From positions 281,426 through 345,425 of the forward strand of contig JAEUVE010000011.1 of the NCBI GenBank assembly GCA_016786865.1: a stretch of DNA of 64,000 bases, in the 5' to 3' direction. Both the position numbers and the translations under genes were made by a program. Below, one piece after another: positions 26,553-36,630 of this stretch (the first letter of the stretch is position 1; every line of letters begins with the position of its first letter). The DNA is from Sediminibacterium sp. (GTDB lineage: Bacteria > Bacteroidota > Bacteroidia > Chitinophagales > Chitinophagaceae). The notes below the pieces were generated by a model. The model was not told where the DNA came from. It did no database searches and worked only from the letters and a program-made list of their open reading frames with translations.

Positions 26553-29501
26553 ATGAAGCAGTTGCTGACTTATTTGGCGTTGGTTGTATTGCTGGGGAAT
26601 GCCACTGCACAGTTCCCTTATTTCCAGAAATTCAACTATCCGGCACAGCTTCCGACACAGGTTATTTATGATATGCATTCGGATTCGAAAGGCTATCTCT
26701 GGCTGGCAACAGACAAGGGCCTGTATCGTTTTAACGGAAGAAACTTTACGGAAATCCTTTTTGATAAAACCAGTTTGAAATCGCTGAGTTATTTGCAGGA
26801 AGATCCGCAGGGTAATATCTGGTGCATGAATTTTTACAAAGAAGTTTTTTGTTACAGGAACGATACCCTGCGGCAATTTAAATTAAAGGACCAGGCTGCT
26901 TTTTCAGCAACCACTTTTTTAAATATTGTTGTAACGTCGACTGATATCTGGGTAGCTTCCTTTCAGGAAATTTACCAGATCAGCAAAAAAAACGGATCTA
27001 CCGTTCAATCAATTACTCCTCCGCAGCAAGGGGTCAGCTACCTCTCCAATATTGGTGAAACAATCTATGCGTATGGAGGCAATGCCTGGCTGTTTACCTA
27101 TACCCCGTCGAAAGGGGGTGTCTGGCGTCGGACAGGCTATCAGGATCTGGGAGACATCCGTACAATCAGTAACGGGTCATCTTTGTTTGTATCGCCCATT
27201 GGAATGAATCGGAAGTCTGGCTTTGTAATTAACAACAATACTTCAGAAAGCCTTCCTCCCATATCGCTCCCGCCAAATACGGTTGTATACCATTATGCCA
27301 CAACAGGGGCGGATGAACAATGGGCCTGTACACAATCTGGTGGTTATCTCTGGGATCCCCGCTCAGGGAAAACAACCCTTTTCTTTCCCGATCAGAGTGT
27401 TACAGATATTGTAAAGGATTACCAGGGTAATTATTGGGTCAGCACACTTGATAATGGCTTGTTTACCTGCCCTTCACTCGAAAATAAACTGTATAAAATA
27501 CATCCGGCAGGCAATATCGATAATATCACAGCAATAGGAGCCATTAACCCGTATAAGGTAATTACAGGCAGCAGTAAGGGATTGCTCGCCGGATTTGATG
27601 TTCAGGCAAATACCATTTTTAAATACAACCTTCCCGCATCCAGGGAAATTGAATTCATTACCTACGATACAACAGAAAAGCTGATTTTCACCACCAGAGG
27701 TATTTTCAAAGATGGCCGACCAGACCCTTTTGAAAAATATGATTACAGCAAGGGCGTTGCAAGAGATCCCTTCGGCAACATCATTGTTTCCTATTTCAAC
27801 GGTGCATTTATTTTGAACGGGAAATATGGAAATGTGAATGATCGTATGCCCGATCTGAGTTGTGAGCTCTATAAATCGTATGCAAAACCTTTTGAAACCC
27901 GATTGGGTTACAAAGTACTGTCGCTTCGCAATACAAGAAGCAATTCGGTATTTGCCTCTTCCGATAAAAAGCGTTTTTGGGTAGCGTATGAAGATGCTTT
28001 GTACGAATACAGATACGATGGCTCTTTTTTTGTAATTAAAAATCCGGACAATAAACCGATTGTTGCCCGTACACTCTACGAAATGAAAGGCGGGGACCTG
28101 ATTGCCGGCACTTCAACCGATGGTGTGTATATCATTCGGGACGGCAGGGTAGTAAAGGTCTTTAATAAAGACAATGGGTTAAAAAGCAATAATATTAAAC
28201 ATTGTACTTATTTCAATAATTCCATTTGGGCACTTACCGATGAAAGCCTTGAACTGATTGATATTTCCTCCGGAAATGTCAGTAATTTATCTGATGAATA
28301 CGGTCTGGAACAATTGCAGATCAATGATTTTGCAGTTAATCCGGATCGTTTTTTTCTGGCCACTACCACAGGGGTACTGGTAAACCAGTTTTCCGAACGT
28401 AAACAACAACGCAGAATCAGTTTTCCGGTATTGACTGTTACCGCAAACGGCGAAATTGTAAAAAACAATTCATCGGTTCAAAGCGATGAAAACAACTTTG
28501 TTTTCAATATAGAAGCATTACACTTTAAATCGCCGGTTTCCTTGATTTATCGTTATCGGATGCTTGGACTGGATACTGCATGGAAAACAACCAATCATTT
28601 TACCACATCCATTACGTATAACCGTTTAACTCCCGGTAAGTATGTATTTCAGATCCAGGCCCAGGACAGAAGCGGTCATTATAAAAGTGAGCTCATCGTT
28701 TATTCTTTCCACATCCTTGCTCCATTCTGGTTAAGGTGGTGGTTTATTATCCTGGTCCTTTTAGTGTTCTTTGGTGCCATTTATCTTTTCTTGCAATGGT
28801 GGTCGAAGAGATTGTTGTCTCAGCAGGCGCTCAATGAACAGTTGTTTAAAAGTCAGCTGGTTGCACTTCGTTCACAAATGAACCCCCATTTTCTGTATAA
28901 TGTGCTCAATACGGTTCAGGGACTTTTGTACGACAACCGGAAAACAGAAGCAGGCACTTTACTGGGTAATTTCAGTGATCTCATGCGTAAAACACTGAAG
29001 GCAAGCGACAGTCAGCTGCAAACACTTCATGAAGAAATGGATAATCTGCGTTTGTACCTGGAATTGGAGAAAGCCAGATTCGATAAGGATTTCAGTTATG
29101 CCATTTCAACCAATCTCAAAGAAGACCCAGCCTCAATTTATATTCCATCGCTCATGTTGCAGCCTTTTGTTGAGAATGCGGTTAAACACGGACTGATGCA
29201 TAAAAGCGGGCATAAAAAACTAATGATCTCTTTTGAACAGACGGACGATGGTATCCGGGTTATTATTGAAGACAATGGAATTGGCAGAAAGCAATCTGCC
29301 ATTATCAATACAAGGAATAAAAGCAAACCATCCAGTTTTGCTACAAAGGCAATAGCAGAAAGAATAGATTTGTTTAACCGGCTTTACAAACAAAAAATCA
29401 CTTACACAATTCTGGATAAATTGGATGAACATAACCAGGCTGCAGGAACCACCATTACACTGATTATTCCGGATTATGCAAAAAATGATACCGGCCTCTG
29501 A
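26553..29501 (+). CDS. LytS-like sensor histidine kinase with periplasmic two-component-regulator beta-propellers
   Basis: 982 residues. A signal peptide (1-20, ending TAQ) leads to a long periplasmic region of Reg_prop-like blades (for example DSKGYLWLATDKGLYRFNG near 44-62), a Y_Y_Y-type domain about 640-720 (LTPGKYVFQIQAQDRSG), a membrane helix about 727-747 and a cytosolic His_kinase domain with His779 in MNPHFLYNVLNTVQ and an HATPase domain (PFVENAVKHG, EDNGIG). By family knowledge such proteins read an external signal and phosphorylate a LytTR regulator, which is encoded 86 bases downstream. The ligand is unknown; no polysaccharide-use genes are adjacent. Confidence 0.92.
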   Translation: MKQLLTYLALVVLLGNATAQFPYFQKFNYPAQLPTQVIYDMHSDSKGYLWLATDKGLYRFNGRNFTEILFDKTSLKSLSYLQEDPQGNIWCMNFYKEVFCYRNDTLRQFKLKDQAAFSATTFLNIVVTSTDIWVASFQEIYQISKKNGSTVQSITPPQQGVSYLSNIGETIYAYGGNAWLFTYTPSKGGVWRRTGYQDLGDIRTISNGSSLFVSPIGMNRKSGFVINNNTSESLPPISLPPNTVVYHYATTGADEQWACTQSGGYLWDPRSGKTTLFFPDQSVTDIVKDYQGNYWVSTLDNGLFTCPSLENKLYKIHPAGNIDNITAIGAINPYKVITGSSKGLLAGFDVQANTIFKYNLPASREIEFITYDTTEKLIFTTRGIFKDGRPDPFEKYDYSKGVARDPFGNIIVSYFNGAFILNGKYGNVNDRMPDLSCELYKSYAKPFETRLGYKVLSLRNTRSNSVFASSDKKRFWVAYEDALYEYRYDGSFFVIKNPDNKPIVARTLYEMKGGDLIAGTSTDGVYIIRDGRVVKVFNKDNGLKSNNIKHCTYFNNSIWALTDESLELIDISSGNVSNLSDEYGLEQLQINDFAVNPDRFFLATTTGVLVNQFSERKQQRRISFPVLTVTANGEIVKNNSSVQSDENNFVFNIEALHFKSPVSLIYRYRMLGLDTAWKTTNHFTTSITYNRLTPGKYVFQIQAQDRSGHYKSELIVYSFHILAPFWLRWWFIILVLLVFFGAIYLFLQWWSKRLLSQQALNEQLFKSQLVALRSQMNPHFLYNVLNTVQGLLYDNRKTEAGTLLGNFSDLMRKTLKASDSQLQTLHEEMDNLRLYLELEKARFDKDFSYAISTNLKEDPASIYIPSLMLQPFVENAVKHGLMHKSGHKKLMISFEQTDDGIRVIIEDNGIGRKQSAIINTRNKSKPSSFATKAIAERIDLFNRLYKQKITYTILDKLDEHNQAAGTTITLIIPDYAKNDTGL

Positions 29502-29587
29502 TAAAAATGGCTGGTTTTATAAACTATATGCCGTGACTTAAAAAAAACTGCTCCAAAAAGACGGCTTCATGATTATCTTCGGGAGGC

Positions 29588-30337
29588 ATGGAATTAATTA
29601 AAGCAATCATAGTAGATGATGAGCCCAATGCCCGGAAAGCATTGCATGGTCTTTTAGCCGAAAACTTTGAGCAGGTTCAGGTGCTGGCAGACTGTAAGGA
29701 TGTTCCGGAAGCGGTAAAGACCATTAATAAACTGAAGCCCGACCTGGTTTTTTTAGATATCGAAATGCCTGGGTACAGTGGGTTTGAGCTACTTGATTTT
29801 TTTGATGAGCAGCTGATTCAATTCAAAATTATTTTTGTTACTGCTTACAGCGATTACTCTCTGAGAGCTTTTGAGAGTTCGGCGGTAGATTATATACTAA
29901 AGCCTGTTCGCCTTGAACACGTGGCACGAGCGCTTAAAAAGCTGAATATCGAAAGACCCGGTAGTGAGCGGCTGCAATACCAGGTTCTTCGGGAAAACTT
30001 TAATCAGCTGGAGAAAAAAATTGTTCTGCAGACATCGGAAACCATTTTTGTGGTAAAGCAGGACGATATCATTTACATGCAGGCGGAGGGCAGTTATACT
30101 AAAATTTTTACTGCCAGTCATGGTGTTCTCACCATCACCAAGAAACTAATGGATTTTGAATACCTCGAAACAGACGGGCCTTTTTTCCGGACACACCGGA
30201 GCTACCTGGTTAACCTGAATCACATCAAGAAAGTAGATAAAAAGGATTTTGTGGTGATTATGAGCAATGAGGGAGAAGTTTACCTGGCCCAGGACAAGAA
30301 AAATCAGCTGCTCGATAAAATTACCAACCAGGTATAA
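29588..30337 (+). CDS. LytTR-family response regulator
   Basis: 249 residues. A receiver domain (1-120) has the acidic pocket DDE near 10-12, phospho-acceptor Asp57 in VFLDIEMPGYSG and the conserved Thr/Lys positions (VTAYSDYS, LKPV). A LytTR DNA-binding domain follows (about 145-249: DIIYMQAEGSYTKIFT, FFRTHRSYLVNLNHIKKV). It is the obvious partner of the preceding LytS-like kinase. The ATG has an unusually strong Shine-Dalgarno-like GGGAGG just upstream for this genome. Confidence 0.95.
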   Translation: MELIKAIIVDDEPNARKALHGLLAENFEQVQVLADCKDVPEAVKTINKLKPDLVFLDIEMPGYSGFELLDFFDEQLIQFKIIFVTAYSDYSLRAFESSAVDYILKPVRLEHVARALKKLNIERPGSERLQYQVLRENFNQLEKKIVLQTSETIFVVKQDDIIYMQAEGSYTKIFTASHGVLTITKKLMDFEYLETDGPFFRTHRSYLVNLNHIKKVDKKDFVVIMSNEGEVYLAQDKKNQLLDKITNQV

Positions 30338-30344
30338 TTCCGGC

Positions 30345-31103
30345 CTATCCGATCCATTCTACTGAGCCGTGCGTAAACACATATTCCATCCCCGCTTCAG
30401 CGATCAGTTCACCCTGTTCGGATACCGACTGTATAAGGTATTTGCTCACAATATTGTCTTTTTTTAAACGTACCAGCGCTCCCTTTTTGTACAGTCTTTC
30501 CCGGTAAGCATCAAGCAGGGGCAGAAATCCCTGTTTTTTAAGTTGTTTGTATCGCTGATCGATACAACCGCAGAGTTCCTTTGCCAGCAACGCAGGGTCA
30601 TAGGTTTTTCCGGTAATCTGTTTGAGTGATACGGCTTTTTTGTTCAGATCGGGAAAATCAACCTGGTTGATATTGACCCCTATCCCCGCAACGGTCCATT
30701 GCCACTTGTTTCCGGATAAGCTGGTTTCCAGCAAAATTCCGCCTGTCTTTCTGTCATTCCAATAGATATCATTGGGCCATTTTATACTGAGACCTTCCGG
30801 AATATACCGCTCCAAAAAATCGAAAGTGGCCAACGCAACCACCAAACTAAGGTGAAATTGCTGGGAAATTACCAGAAAAGAGGAGTCCAGAACCACAGAC
30901 ATCAATATGTTTTCCCCCGGATTGGCCTGCCATTTTCTGCCCCGCTGCCCCTTACCGGCTGTTTGCTCCCTGGCAAGGAAAGCGGAGCCGTGGCCAGCCA
31001 AATTTGCCTGCAGCAGCTTCATGGCATAGATGTTGGTACTGTCTACAACGGATAATTGTGTAAACTGGCTTCCTATGGTAGTTTTAACAGCTGATCGTGG
31101 CAA
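30345..31103 (-). CDS. birA: Biotin--[acetyl-CoA-carboxylase] ligase
   Basis: 252 residues, the short class without the N-terminal DNA-binding domain, so it is an enzyme and not a repressor. Motifs: VDSTNIYAMKL, the biotinoyl-AMP loop GKGQRGRKW, SIKWPNDIYWNDRKTGGIL and GIGVNIN. It attaches biotin to the carboxyl carrier protein in the cytosol. It is convergent with the LytTR regulator (seven bases between the stops) and divergent from rsfS. Confidence 0.92.
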   Translation of the reverse strand: MPRSAVKTTIGSQFTQLSVVDSTNIYAMKLLQANLAGHGSAFLAREQTAGKGQRGRKWQANPGENILMSVVLDSSFLVISQQFHLSLVVALATFDFLERYIPEGLSIKWPNDIYWNDRKTGGILLETSLSGNKWQWTVAGIGVNINQVDFPDLNKKAVSLKQITGKTYDPALLAKELCGCIDQRYKQLKKQGFLPLLDAYRERLYKKGALVRLKKDNIVSKYLIQSVSEQGELIAEAGMEYVFTHGSVEWIG

Positions 31104-31111
31104 AGAATTAC

Positions 31112-31119
31112 TATTTTTG
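31112..31119 (+). promoter_or_regulatory. Possible -7 promoter element (TATTTTTG) before rsfS
   Basis: TATTTTTG matches TAnnTTTG in the gap between birA and rsfS. The distance to the rsfS start (46 bases) is longer than at other genes here, so the call is tentative; it could drive the rsfS-ftsH gene run. Confidence 0.4.
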
Positions 31120-31165
31120 ACGAAGTTAAACAGGCAATATTAATTCACTAAAATATTCATCATTA

Positions 31166-31570
31166 TTGGAACCTCTTTCTGTCCTGAAAACCCGCGAAAA
31201 ACGCGCGATCGTTAGGTTAACGCGCAACTCCAAAATATTTAAGACCATTATTCAGGCCATTTTAGATAAAAAAGGCGAGAACATTATCAGTCTGGATCTG
31301 AGGAAAATACCTGAGGCCGCAGCGGATTTTTTTATTGTATGCGAAGCGTCCAGTACTACACAGGTAAAAGCAATCAGTGATCATATTGAAGATGAGGTTA
31401 AGAAGGTTTGCGGAGAACTTCCTTATAAACATGAGGGAAAACAGGCTGCTCAATGGGTATTGATCGACTATGTCAATATCGTAGTGCATGTAATGCACCC
31501 CGAAGCAAGAAAATTCTATCAATTGGAAGAAATGTGGAGCGATGCGGTAGCGCAGATGCATGAAAACTAG
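31166..31570 (+). CDS. rsfS: Ribosomal silencing factor RsfS
   Basis: 134 residues with the RsfS/DUF143 core (ENIISLDLRKIPEAAADFFIVCEASS, HEGKQAAQWVLIDYVNIVVHVM). It binds ribosomal protein uL14 and blocks subunit joining when nutrients are short. It starts at TTG 31166; no ATG is available before the conserved N-terminal RLTRNSKIFKTII. ftsH follows 54 bases later. The birA-rsfS-ftsH-LUD neighbourhood is, to my knowledge, common in Bacteroidota. Confidence 0.92.
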   Translation: MEPLSVLKTREKRAIVRLTRNSKIFKTIIQAILDKKGENIISLDLRKIPEAAADFFIVCEASSTTQVKAISDHIEDEVKKVCGELPYKHEGKQAAQWVLIDYVNIVVHVMHPEARKFYQLEEMWSDAVAQMHEN

Positions 31571-31624
31571 GCCCCTGGTTACAGCGGACCTTATTATAAA
31601 TTTTTTATATCTGAGGAATAAGAT

Positions 31625-33706
31625 ATGGCAAAGGAAAACCGACAATTTAAAGAAATGAATCAAGAAAAAGGCGGCGCCCCCAAGAAGGGGCCGAAGTTCA
31701 ATATATACTGGATATATGCTATTGTAGCGGTTATCCTGCTTTCTGCACAGTTTATGCGGTTTTCTCCTGATTTGTCTAAAACCAGCAAACAGGAATTTAT
31801 CAATAAGATGCTGATTCAGGGGGATGTGGAGCGGATGGATATTGTGAAGAACAAGGATCGTATCCGCGTATATATTAAACCAGACAGTCTCCGGAAAGAC
31901 TTTTACGTAAGCAGGTTCAAGAAAGATTTGAGCAAGGAGAAGGCCAAAGTAACCGGTGTGCCTTTGTTTGAGTTTGAAGTGGTGGATCTCAAGAGCTTCA
32001 ATGATGAACTGAAAGATATTTATGCCGCCAACCCTGCACTGACTAAAGTGCCGGACAACCCGGTTTCAGATCCGGAATGGTTTGGTCCGGTGTTCAATAC
32101 GGTATTGTCCCTGCTCTTTATTATCGGCGCCTGGGTATTGCTGATGCGTAAAATGGGTGGAGCGGGTCCTGGTGGCGGCGGAGCAGGCGGTATTTTCAAT
32201 ATTGGCAAGTCTAAGGCAACCTTGTTCGACAAAGGTGCAAAAGTGAACATTACTTTTGCAGATGTAGCCGGTCTGGATGAGGCTAAAGTGGAGGTAATGG
32301 AAATTGTGGACTTCCTCAAAAACCCTAAAAAATACACATCTCTTGGAGGTAAGATTCCGAAAGGAGCCCTGCTGGTTGGACCTCCCGGAACCGGTAAGAC
32401 CTTATTAGCTAAGGCCATGGCCGGAGAAGCACAAGTGCCTTTCTTCAGCTTAAGCGGTAGTGATTTTGTAGAAATGTTTGTTGGTGTGGGTGCAAGCCGT
32501 GTAAGAGATTTGTTTAAGCAGGCAAGAGAAAAAGCCCCTTGTATTATTTTCATAGATGAAATAGATGCCATCGGACGCGCACGCGGAAGAAATGCCATCA
32601 TGAGCAACGATGAACGGGAAAATACCCTGAACCAGTTGCTGGTGGAAATGGATGGTTTTGGTGGTGATACCGGTATTATTATCCTGGCTGCTACCAACAG
32701 ACCCGATGTATTGGATACCGCCTTGTTGAGACCGGGCCGTTTTGACCGTCAGATCTCTATTGATAAGCCGGATGTGAAGGGCAGGGAAGCCATTTTGAAA
32801 GTACATTTACAACCCATCAAGGTTTCTGAAACACTCGATCTGCACAAACTTGCGGAACAAACACCTGGATTTGCCGGCGCAGATATTGCCAACGTATGTA
32901 ACGAGGCTGCACTGATTGCTGCGCGTAAAGGGAAGGAGGCGGTTGATATGAGCGATTTTCAGGATGCCATTGACCGTGTGATTGGTGGTCTGGAGAAGAA
33001 AAATAAGATTATTGCCCCGCATGAAAAATCCATCATTGCTTATCACGAAGCAGGACACGCGATCTGTGGCTGGTTCCTGGAACATGCATATCCGTTGCTT
33101 AAAGTGACCATAGTGCCGAGAGGTACTGCTGCATTGGGTTATGCCCAATACACTCCTACAGAGCAATATCTTTATAATACCGATCAGTTGATGGATCAGA
33201 TTTGTATGACTCTGGGCGGAAGAGCCGCAGAGGAAATCTTCTTCGGAAAAATATCCACCGGTGCAGCCAATGATCTTCAGCAAATCACCCGTATTGCTTA
33301 CAGTATGGTTACTGCATATGGTATGAATAAGAAAGTTGGTAATGTGAGCTTTTATGATCCATCGCAGGAAAATACTTTCACAAAGCCATACAGTGAAGAA
33401 ACCGGAAAAATCATTGATGAGGAAGTTCGCGGAATTATTGATGCCGCCTATCAGCGTACACTTGATCTGCTCAGAGAGAAGAAGCATGAAGTAGAAGTAT
33501 TGGCTAAGGAACTGCTGGACAAAGAAGTATTGCATAAGAGCGATGTGGAAGTGTTGATTGGTAAACGTCCTTTTGAGGAAAAGAAATTGCTGGAAATTGA
33601 AGCCGAAACAATCAGTGTGCCTGCTGCTGAAAATCAGGATACGACTGTGTCGGGTGCAGATAAGACCGATTCCTCCAACCTTGCCGAACCATCTGCAAAC
33701 GCATAA
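31625..33706 (+). CDS. ftsH: ATP-dependent zinc metalloprotease FtsH
   Basis: 693 residues, full length. Two membrane helices (about 26-43 and 155-175) flank a short periplasmic part, followed by a glycine-rich linker, the AAA+ domain with GPPGTGKT at 252-259, [11 protein letters not shown], the second-region arginines in [19 protein letters not shown], and the zinc peptidase site HEAGH at 474-478. It degrades membrane and short-lived cytosolic proteins. The ATG is preceded by a GAGGA-like site. The stop TAA shares one base with the ATG of the next gene. Confidence 0.97.
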   Translation: MAKENRQFKEMNQEKGGAPKKGPKFNIYWIYAIVAVILLSAQFMRFSPDLSKTSKQEFINKMLIQGDVERMDIVKNKDRIRVYIKPDSLRKDFYVSRFKKDLSKEKAKVTGVPLFEFEVVDLKSFNDELKDIYAANPALTKVPDNPVSDPEWFGPVFNTVLSLLFIIGAWVLLMRKMGGAGPGGGGAGGIFNIGKSKATLFDKGAKVNITFADVAGLDEAKVEVMEIVDFLKNPKKYTSLGGKIPKGALLVGPPGTGKTLLAKAMAGEAQVPFFSLSGSDFVEMFVGVGASRVRDLFKQAREKAPCIIFIDEIDAIGRARGRNAIMSNDERENTLNQLLVEMDGFGGDTGIIILAATNRPDVLDTALLRPGRFDRQISIDKPDVKGREAILKVHLQPIKVSETLDLHKLAEQTPGFAGADIANVCNEAALIAARKGKEAVDMSDFQDAIDRVIGGLEKKNKIIAPHEKSIIAYHEAGHAICGWFLEHAYPLLKVTIVPRGTAALGYAQYTPTEQYLYNTDQLMDQICMTLGGRAAEEIFFGKISTGAANDLQQITRIAYSMVTAYGMNKKVGNVSFYDPSQENTFTKPYSEETGKIIDEEVRGIIDAAYQRTLDLLREKKHEVEVLAKELLDKEVLHKSDVEVLIGKRPFEEKKLLEIEAETISVPAAENQDTTVSGADKTDSSNLAEPSANA

Positions 33707-34335
33707 TGAGCAATTCCAGAACAAATATTTTAAATAAAATAAAGCAGGCACTTGTCCATAAAGTGCCTGCTCCCTTTTCAGCCGCTTCCGATAACATTGC
33801 TCATTTTCCGGTATCTGGAAAGGAGCTGGAGCTGGAGTTTGCCGAAAACTTCAATGGCCTGAAGGGCCGCTTTTCCTATTGTTTCAACAGAGCGGAGCTG
33901 GTGAACCAGCTGCAGGTACTCATTGAAGCCAGGCAGTGGAAAAATGTTTATTGCAGGGAAGATGCGATCAGGGAAATGTTGGCGAAAAACGGATTGGCAA
34001 TTTCCTACACAGAAGATCTGGCACATTGTGATGTGGCGCTGACGGGCTGTGAGTTTCTTGTGGCAAGAACCGGAAGTATGTTGCTGAGCAGTGCACAGCA
34101 AAGCGGCAGAACCGTGAGTGTGTATGCGCCCGTGCATATCTGTTTGGCTTACCCGGAACAATTGGTTTACGATGTTCAGGATGCTGTAATGCAGCTCCGG
34201 GAAAAATATGGCAGTTCCTTTCCTTCAATGGTAAGTCTGGCTACCGGTCCCAGCAGAACAGCAGATATTGAAAAAACACTGGTAGTTGGCGTGCATGGCC
34301 CTAAAGAAGTATTCTGTTTTTTGATTGATGAATGA
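33706..34335 (+). CDS. LUD-domain protein (LutC/YkgG family)
   Basis: 209 residues with the LUD fold seen in LutC of lactate utilisation (NILNKIKQAL at the N terminus, FLVARTGSMLLSSAQQSGRTVSVYAPVHI, GPSRTADIEKTLVVGVHGPKE near the C terminus). lutA and lutB are absent here, so a role in lactate oxidation is doubtful; homologues downstream of ftsH are common in Bacteroidota but their role is unknown. Start and stop are coupled to both neighbours (TAATG with ftsH, ATGA with the next gene). Confidence 0.88.
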   Translation: MSNSRTNILNKIKQALVHKVPAPFSAASDNIAHFPVSGKELELEFAENFNGLKGRFSYCFNRAELVNQLQVLIEARQWKNVYCREDAIREMLAKNGLAISYTEDLAHCDVALTGCEFLVARTGSMLLSSAQQSGRTVSVYAPVHICLAYPEQLVYDVQDAVMQLREKYGSSFPSMVSLATGPSRTADIEKTLVVGVHGPKEVFCFLIDE

Positions 34336-34772
34336 TAAAACCATTTATGGAGAATAATCCGCAAAGCATTTTTGTGTACAGCTCTCTGAGAAGTGGCTTT
34401 CAGCATCCTGCCTATGGGTATATCAGTAAATACTTTGTATTGCAGGGAGAAGCTGTTGTGAAGGGTAAGTTGTACGATCTGGGGGGAAACATAGTAGGCG
34501 TTCCTACAGAAGAAAATGCCTTTGTTAAAGGTGAGTTGTATACCATCAGGGAAGCAGATGAATTTTCCTGGGCGCTTGCACAGCTGGATGATTACGAAGG
34601 GGTAAACAATAACGAAGGAGAAGCGCCCCTTTACAAAAGAATCTTAACTACGGTTTATATCAATAACAGGGAAACAACTGCCTGGGCATATTGGTATAAT
34701 CGGACTGTTAATCAGGGACACCTGATCGAAAGCGGAGATATTCTTGCTTACCTCAGGGAAAGAAATCAATAA
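34332..34772 (+). CDS. Gamma-glutamylcyclotransferase/AIG2-like protein
   Basis: 146 residues. The fold signature FVYSSLRSG near residues 14-22 replaces the usual FVYGTLxxG, followed by GKLYDLGGNIVGVP, an acidic LAQLDDYEGV block containing the likely catalytic Glu, and AWAYWYN. Family members release 5-oxoproline from gamma-glutamyl compounds; the exact substrate is unknown. It overlaps the LUD gene by four bases, so it belongs to the same operon. A second in-frame ATG at 34347 is possible. Confidence 0.75.
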   Translation: MIKPFMENNPQSIFVYSSLRSGFQHPAYGYISKYFVLQGEAVVKGKLYDLGGNIVGVPTEENAFVKGELYTIREADEFSWALAQLDDYEGVNNNEGEAPLYKRILTTVYINNRETTAWAYWYNRTVNQGHLIESGDILAYLRERNQ

Positions 34773-34776
34773 TCAC

Positions 34777-35532
34777 ATGACAGCTACACCGGAAAAAAAA
34801 ATATACTTTCTTTCAGATTTCCATTTGGGCGCACCCAATGCTGCGGCCAGCCTTATCCGGGAGAAAAAAGTCGTTCGTTTTCTGGATCAGATACGGCACA
34901 GTGCGGCAGCCATTTTCATTGTAGGGGATATTTTTGATTTTTGGTATGAGTATCATTCGGTGGTACCAAAAGGATATATGCGGTTATTGGGTAAGCTGGC
35001 TGAGCTTACGGATGCAGGGATTCCTGTTCATGTTTTTGTCGGTAATCATGATATGTGGATGAGTGGTTATTTTGAAAAGGAATTGAATATTCCGGTTTAT
35101 CATGAACCACGGGTTTTTAACTGGAACAATAAGCAGTTTTATATTGGTCACGGAGACGGACTGGGCCCGGGAGACCATGGGTATAAATTCATTAAAAAGA
35201 TTTTCCGTAACCCGGTATGTAAATGGTTATTCGGAAAACTGCATCCGGACTGGGGTATTGCACTGGCCAATTATTTCAGTAGAAAAAGCCGGGAAAAAAC
35301 CGGAACAGCCGATGCGCATTTTCTGGGAGAGGACCAGGAATGGCTGATTGTATACAGTAAAGAACTGATTCAAAAGGAGCCCTATGATTTTCTTGTATTT
35401 GGTCACAGGCACTATCCCATCGATTTCAGGCTTTCCGAAAAAAGCCGTTACATTAATCTGGGCGACTGGATCAGTAACTTTACTTATGCCGAGTTCGACG
35501 GTAATGATGTAAAACTGCTTCAATTTAACTAA
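34777..35532 (+). CDS. UDP-2,3-diacylglucosamine pyrophosphatase-like calcineurin phosphoesterase (LpxH type)
   Basis: 251 residues from ATG 34777. Metal motifs are in order: SDFHLG, GDIFDFW, GNHD, and GHGDGLGPGD with GHRHYP near the C terminus, as in LpxH enzymes. It probably removes UMP from UDP-2,3-diacylglucosamine in lipid A synthesis at the inner face of the inner membrane. An in-frame start at 34744 would overlap the previous gene. MscS follows nine bases later. Confidence 0.88.
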   Translation: MTATPEKKIYFLSDFHLGAPNAAASLIREKKVVRFLDQIRHSAAAIFIVGDIFDFWYEYHSVVPKGYMRLLGKLAELTDAGIPVHVFVGNHDMWMSGYFEKELNIPVYHEPRVFNWNNKQFYIGHGDGLGPGDHGYKFIKKIFRNPVCKWLFGKLHPDWGIALANYFSRKSREKTGTADAHFLGEDQEWLIVYSKELIQKEPYDFLVFGHRHYPIDFRLSEKSRYINLGDWISNFTYAEFDGNDVKLLQFN

Positions 35533-35541
35533 TGCTACAGT

Positions 35542-36630
35542 ATGGATAAGTTCCTGCATAAAGTAATATTGAACAATACCATAGAAAGCTATCTGTATGT
35601 ACTGCTGGTATTGGGTTTGGCTTTACTCACCAAACGAATCATTTCCAAATACCTGGCTAAACTGCTGTTTAAACTGGTAGGAAAGGCAGGAAAGAGTGTT
35701 GCAAGGGATTCCTTTTTAAATCTGGTTGTACAGCCACTGGATCTTTTTCTGGTACTGATGATTGGCCTGATTGCATTTGATGGTCTTCATTTTCCGGAGG
35801 CACTCAATGTAAAAATATACCGCATCACTACCCGGCAGCTGATTGATTCATTAACCAATGGTATCCTCATCATTGCATTCATATGGCTTTGTTTAAGACT
35901 GATCGATTTTATTGCGATGGTGCTCGAAGAAAAAGCCAATCTGACTGCTGATCAGACCGACAACCAGCTGATTCTTTTCTTTAAGGACTTTTTTAAAGCT
36001 ATCCTGGTCATCATCGGAATACTCCTTATCCTTCGCTTTTCCTTTAATAAAGATGTAGGAAATATCTTAACCGGATTAAGTATCGTAGGTGCTGCCCTTG
36101 CGCTGGCTACCAGGGAAAGTCTGGAAAATCTGATTGCCTCCTTTATCATTTTCTTTGATCGGCCTTTTGCTACAGGAGATCTGGTAAAGGTGAACGGATT
36201 TACGGGAACGATAGAAAAAATCGGCTTAAGAAGCACGCGCATCCGTACGCAGGAAAAAACATTTATTACCGTTCCCAACAAGCAGATGGTAGATACCATT
36301 GTAGATAATTTCTCACTACGTTCGCAGCGAAAAGGAGATATTAAGCTGGAAGTGGATTTGAGTGCCGGTTCGGACCGGCTGCGCAAACTGCTGAAGGAAA
36401 TAGAGCAGGTTGTTGGCGCTCCTTTTTCTGAGAATAGCCTGGTATACCTGATGGATACAGGAAAAAATGCGCATGTGATCAGTATTGAATACTATACTTC
36501 TGCACGGCAATCCTTTGACGAGTTCGCCAGAGATAAACAAAAAATCATTCTTTCGGTCATTGAATTACTGGAAGCCAATGGAGTAAAACTGGCAGCATCC
36601 TCAACCGATGTAAATGTGCACCAGATCTGA
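35542..36630 (+). CDS. Mechanosensitive ion channel, MscS family
   Basis: 362 residues with about four to five membrane helices in the first 190 residues, then the MscS pore helix and beta domain (GLSIVGAALALATRESLENLIASFIIFFDRPFATGDLV, VNGFTGTIEKIGLRSTRIRT) and a cytosolic C-terminal domain. It should open under membrane tension to release solutes in osmotic downshock. Its stop directly abuts the stop of the convergent MerR gene, with no room for a terminator. Confidence 0.92.
   Translation: MDKFLHKVILNNTIESYLYVLLVLGLALLTKRIISKYLAKLLFKLVGKAGKSVARDSFLNLVVQPLDLFLVLMIGLIAFDGLHFPEALNVKIYRITTRQLIDSLTNGILIIAFIWLCLRLIDFIAMVLEEKANLTADQTDNQLILFFKDFFKAILVIIGILLILRFSFNKDVGNILTGLSIVGAALALATRESLENLIASFIIFFDRPFATGDLVKVNGFTGTIEKIGLRSTRIRTQEKTFITVPNKQMVDTIVDNFSLRSQRKGDIKLEVDLSAGSDRLRKLLKEIEQVVGAPFSENSLVYLMDTGKNAHVISIEYYTSARQSFDEFARDKQKIILSVIELLEANGVKLAASSTDVNVHQI

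Noticed and set aside
32807..33751. 314-codon open frame on the minus strand opposite ftsH
   Set aside because: ftsH has all catalytic motifs across the same bases; the antisense product is Cys/His/Phe-rich and unlike a real protein.
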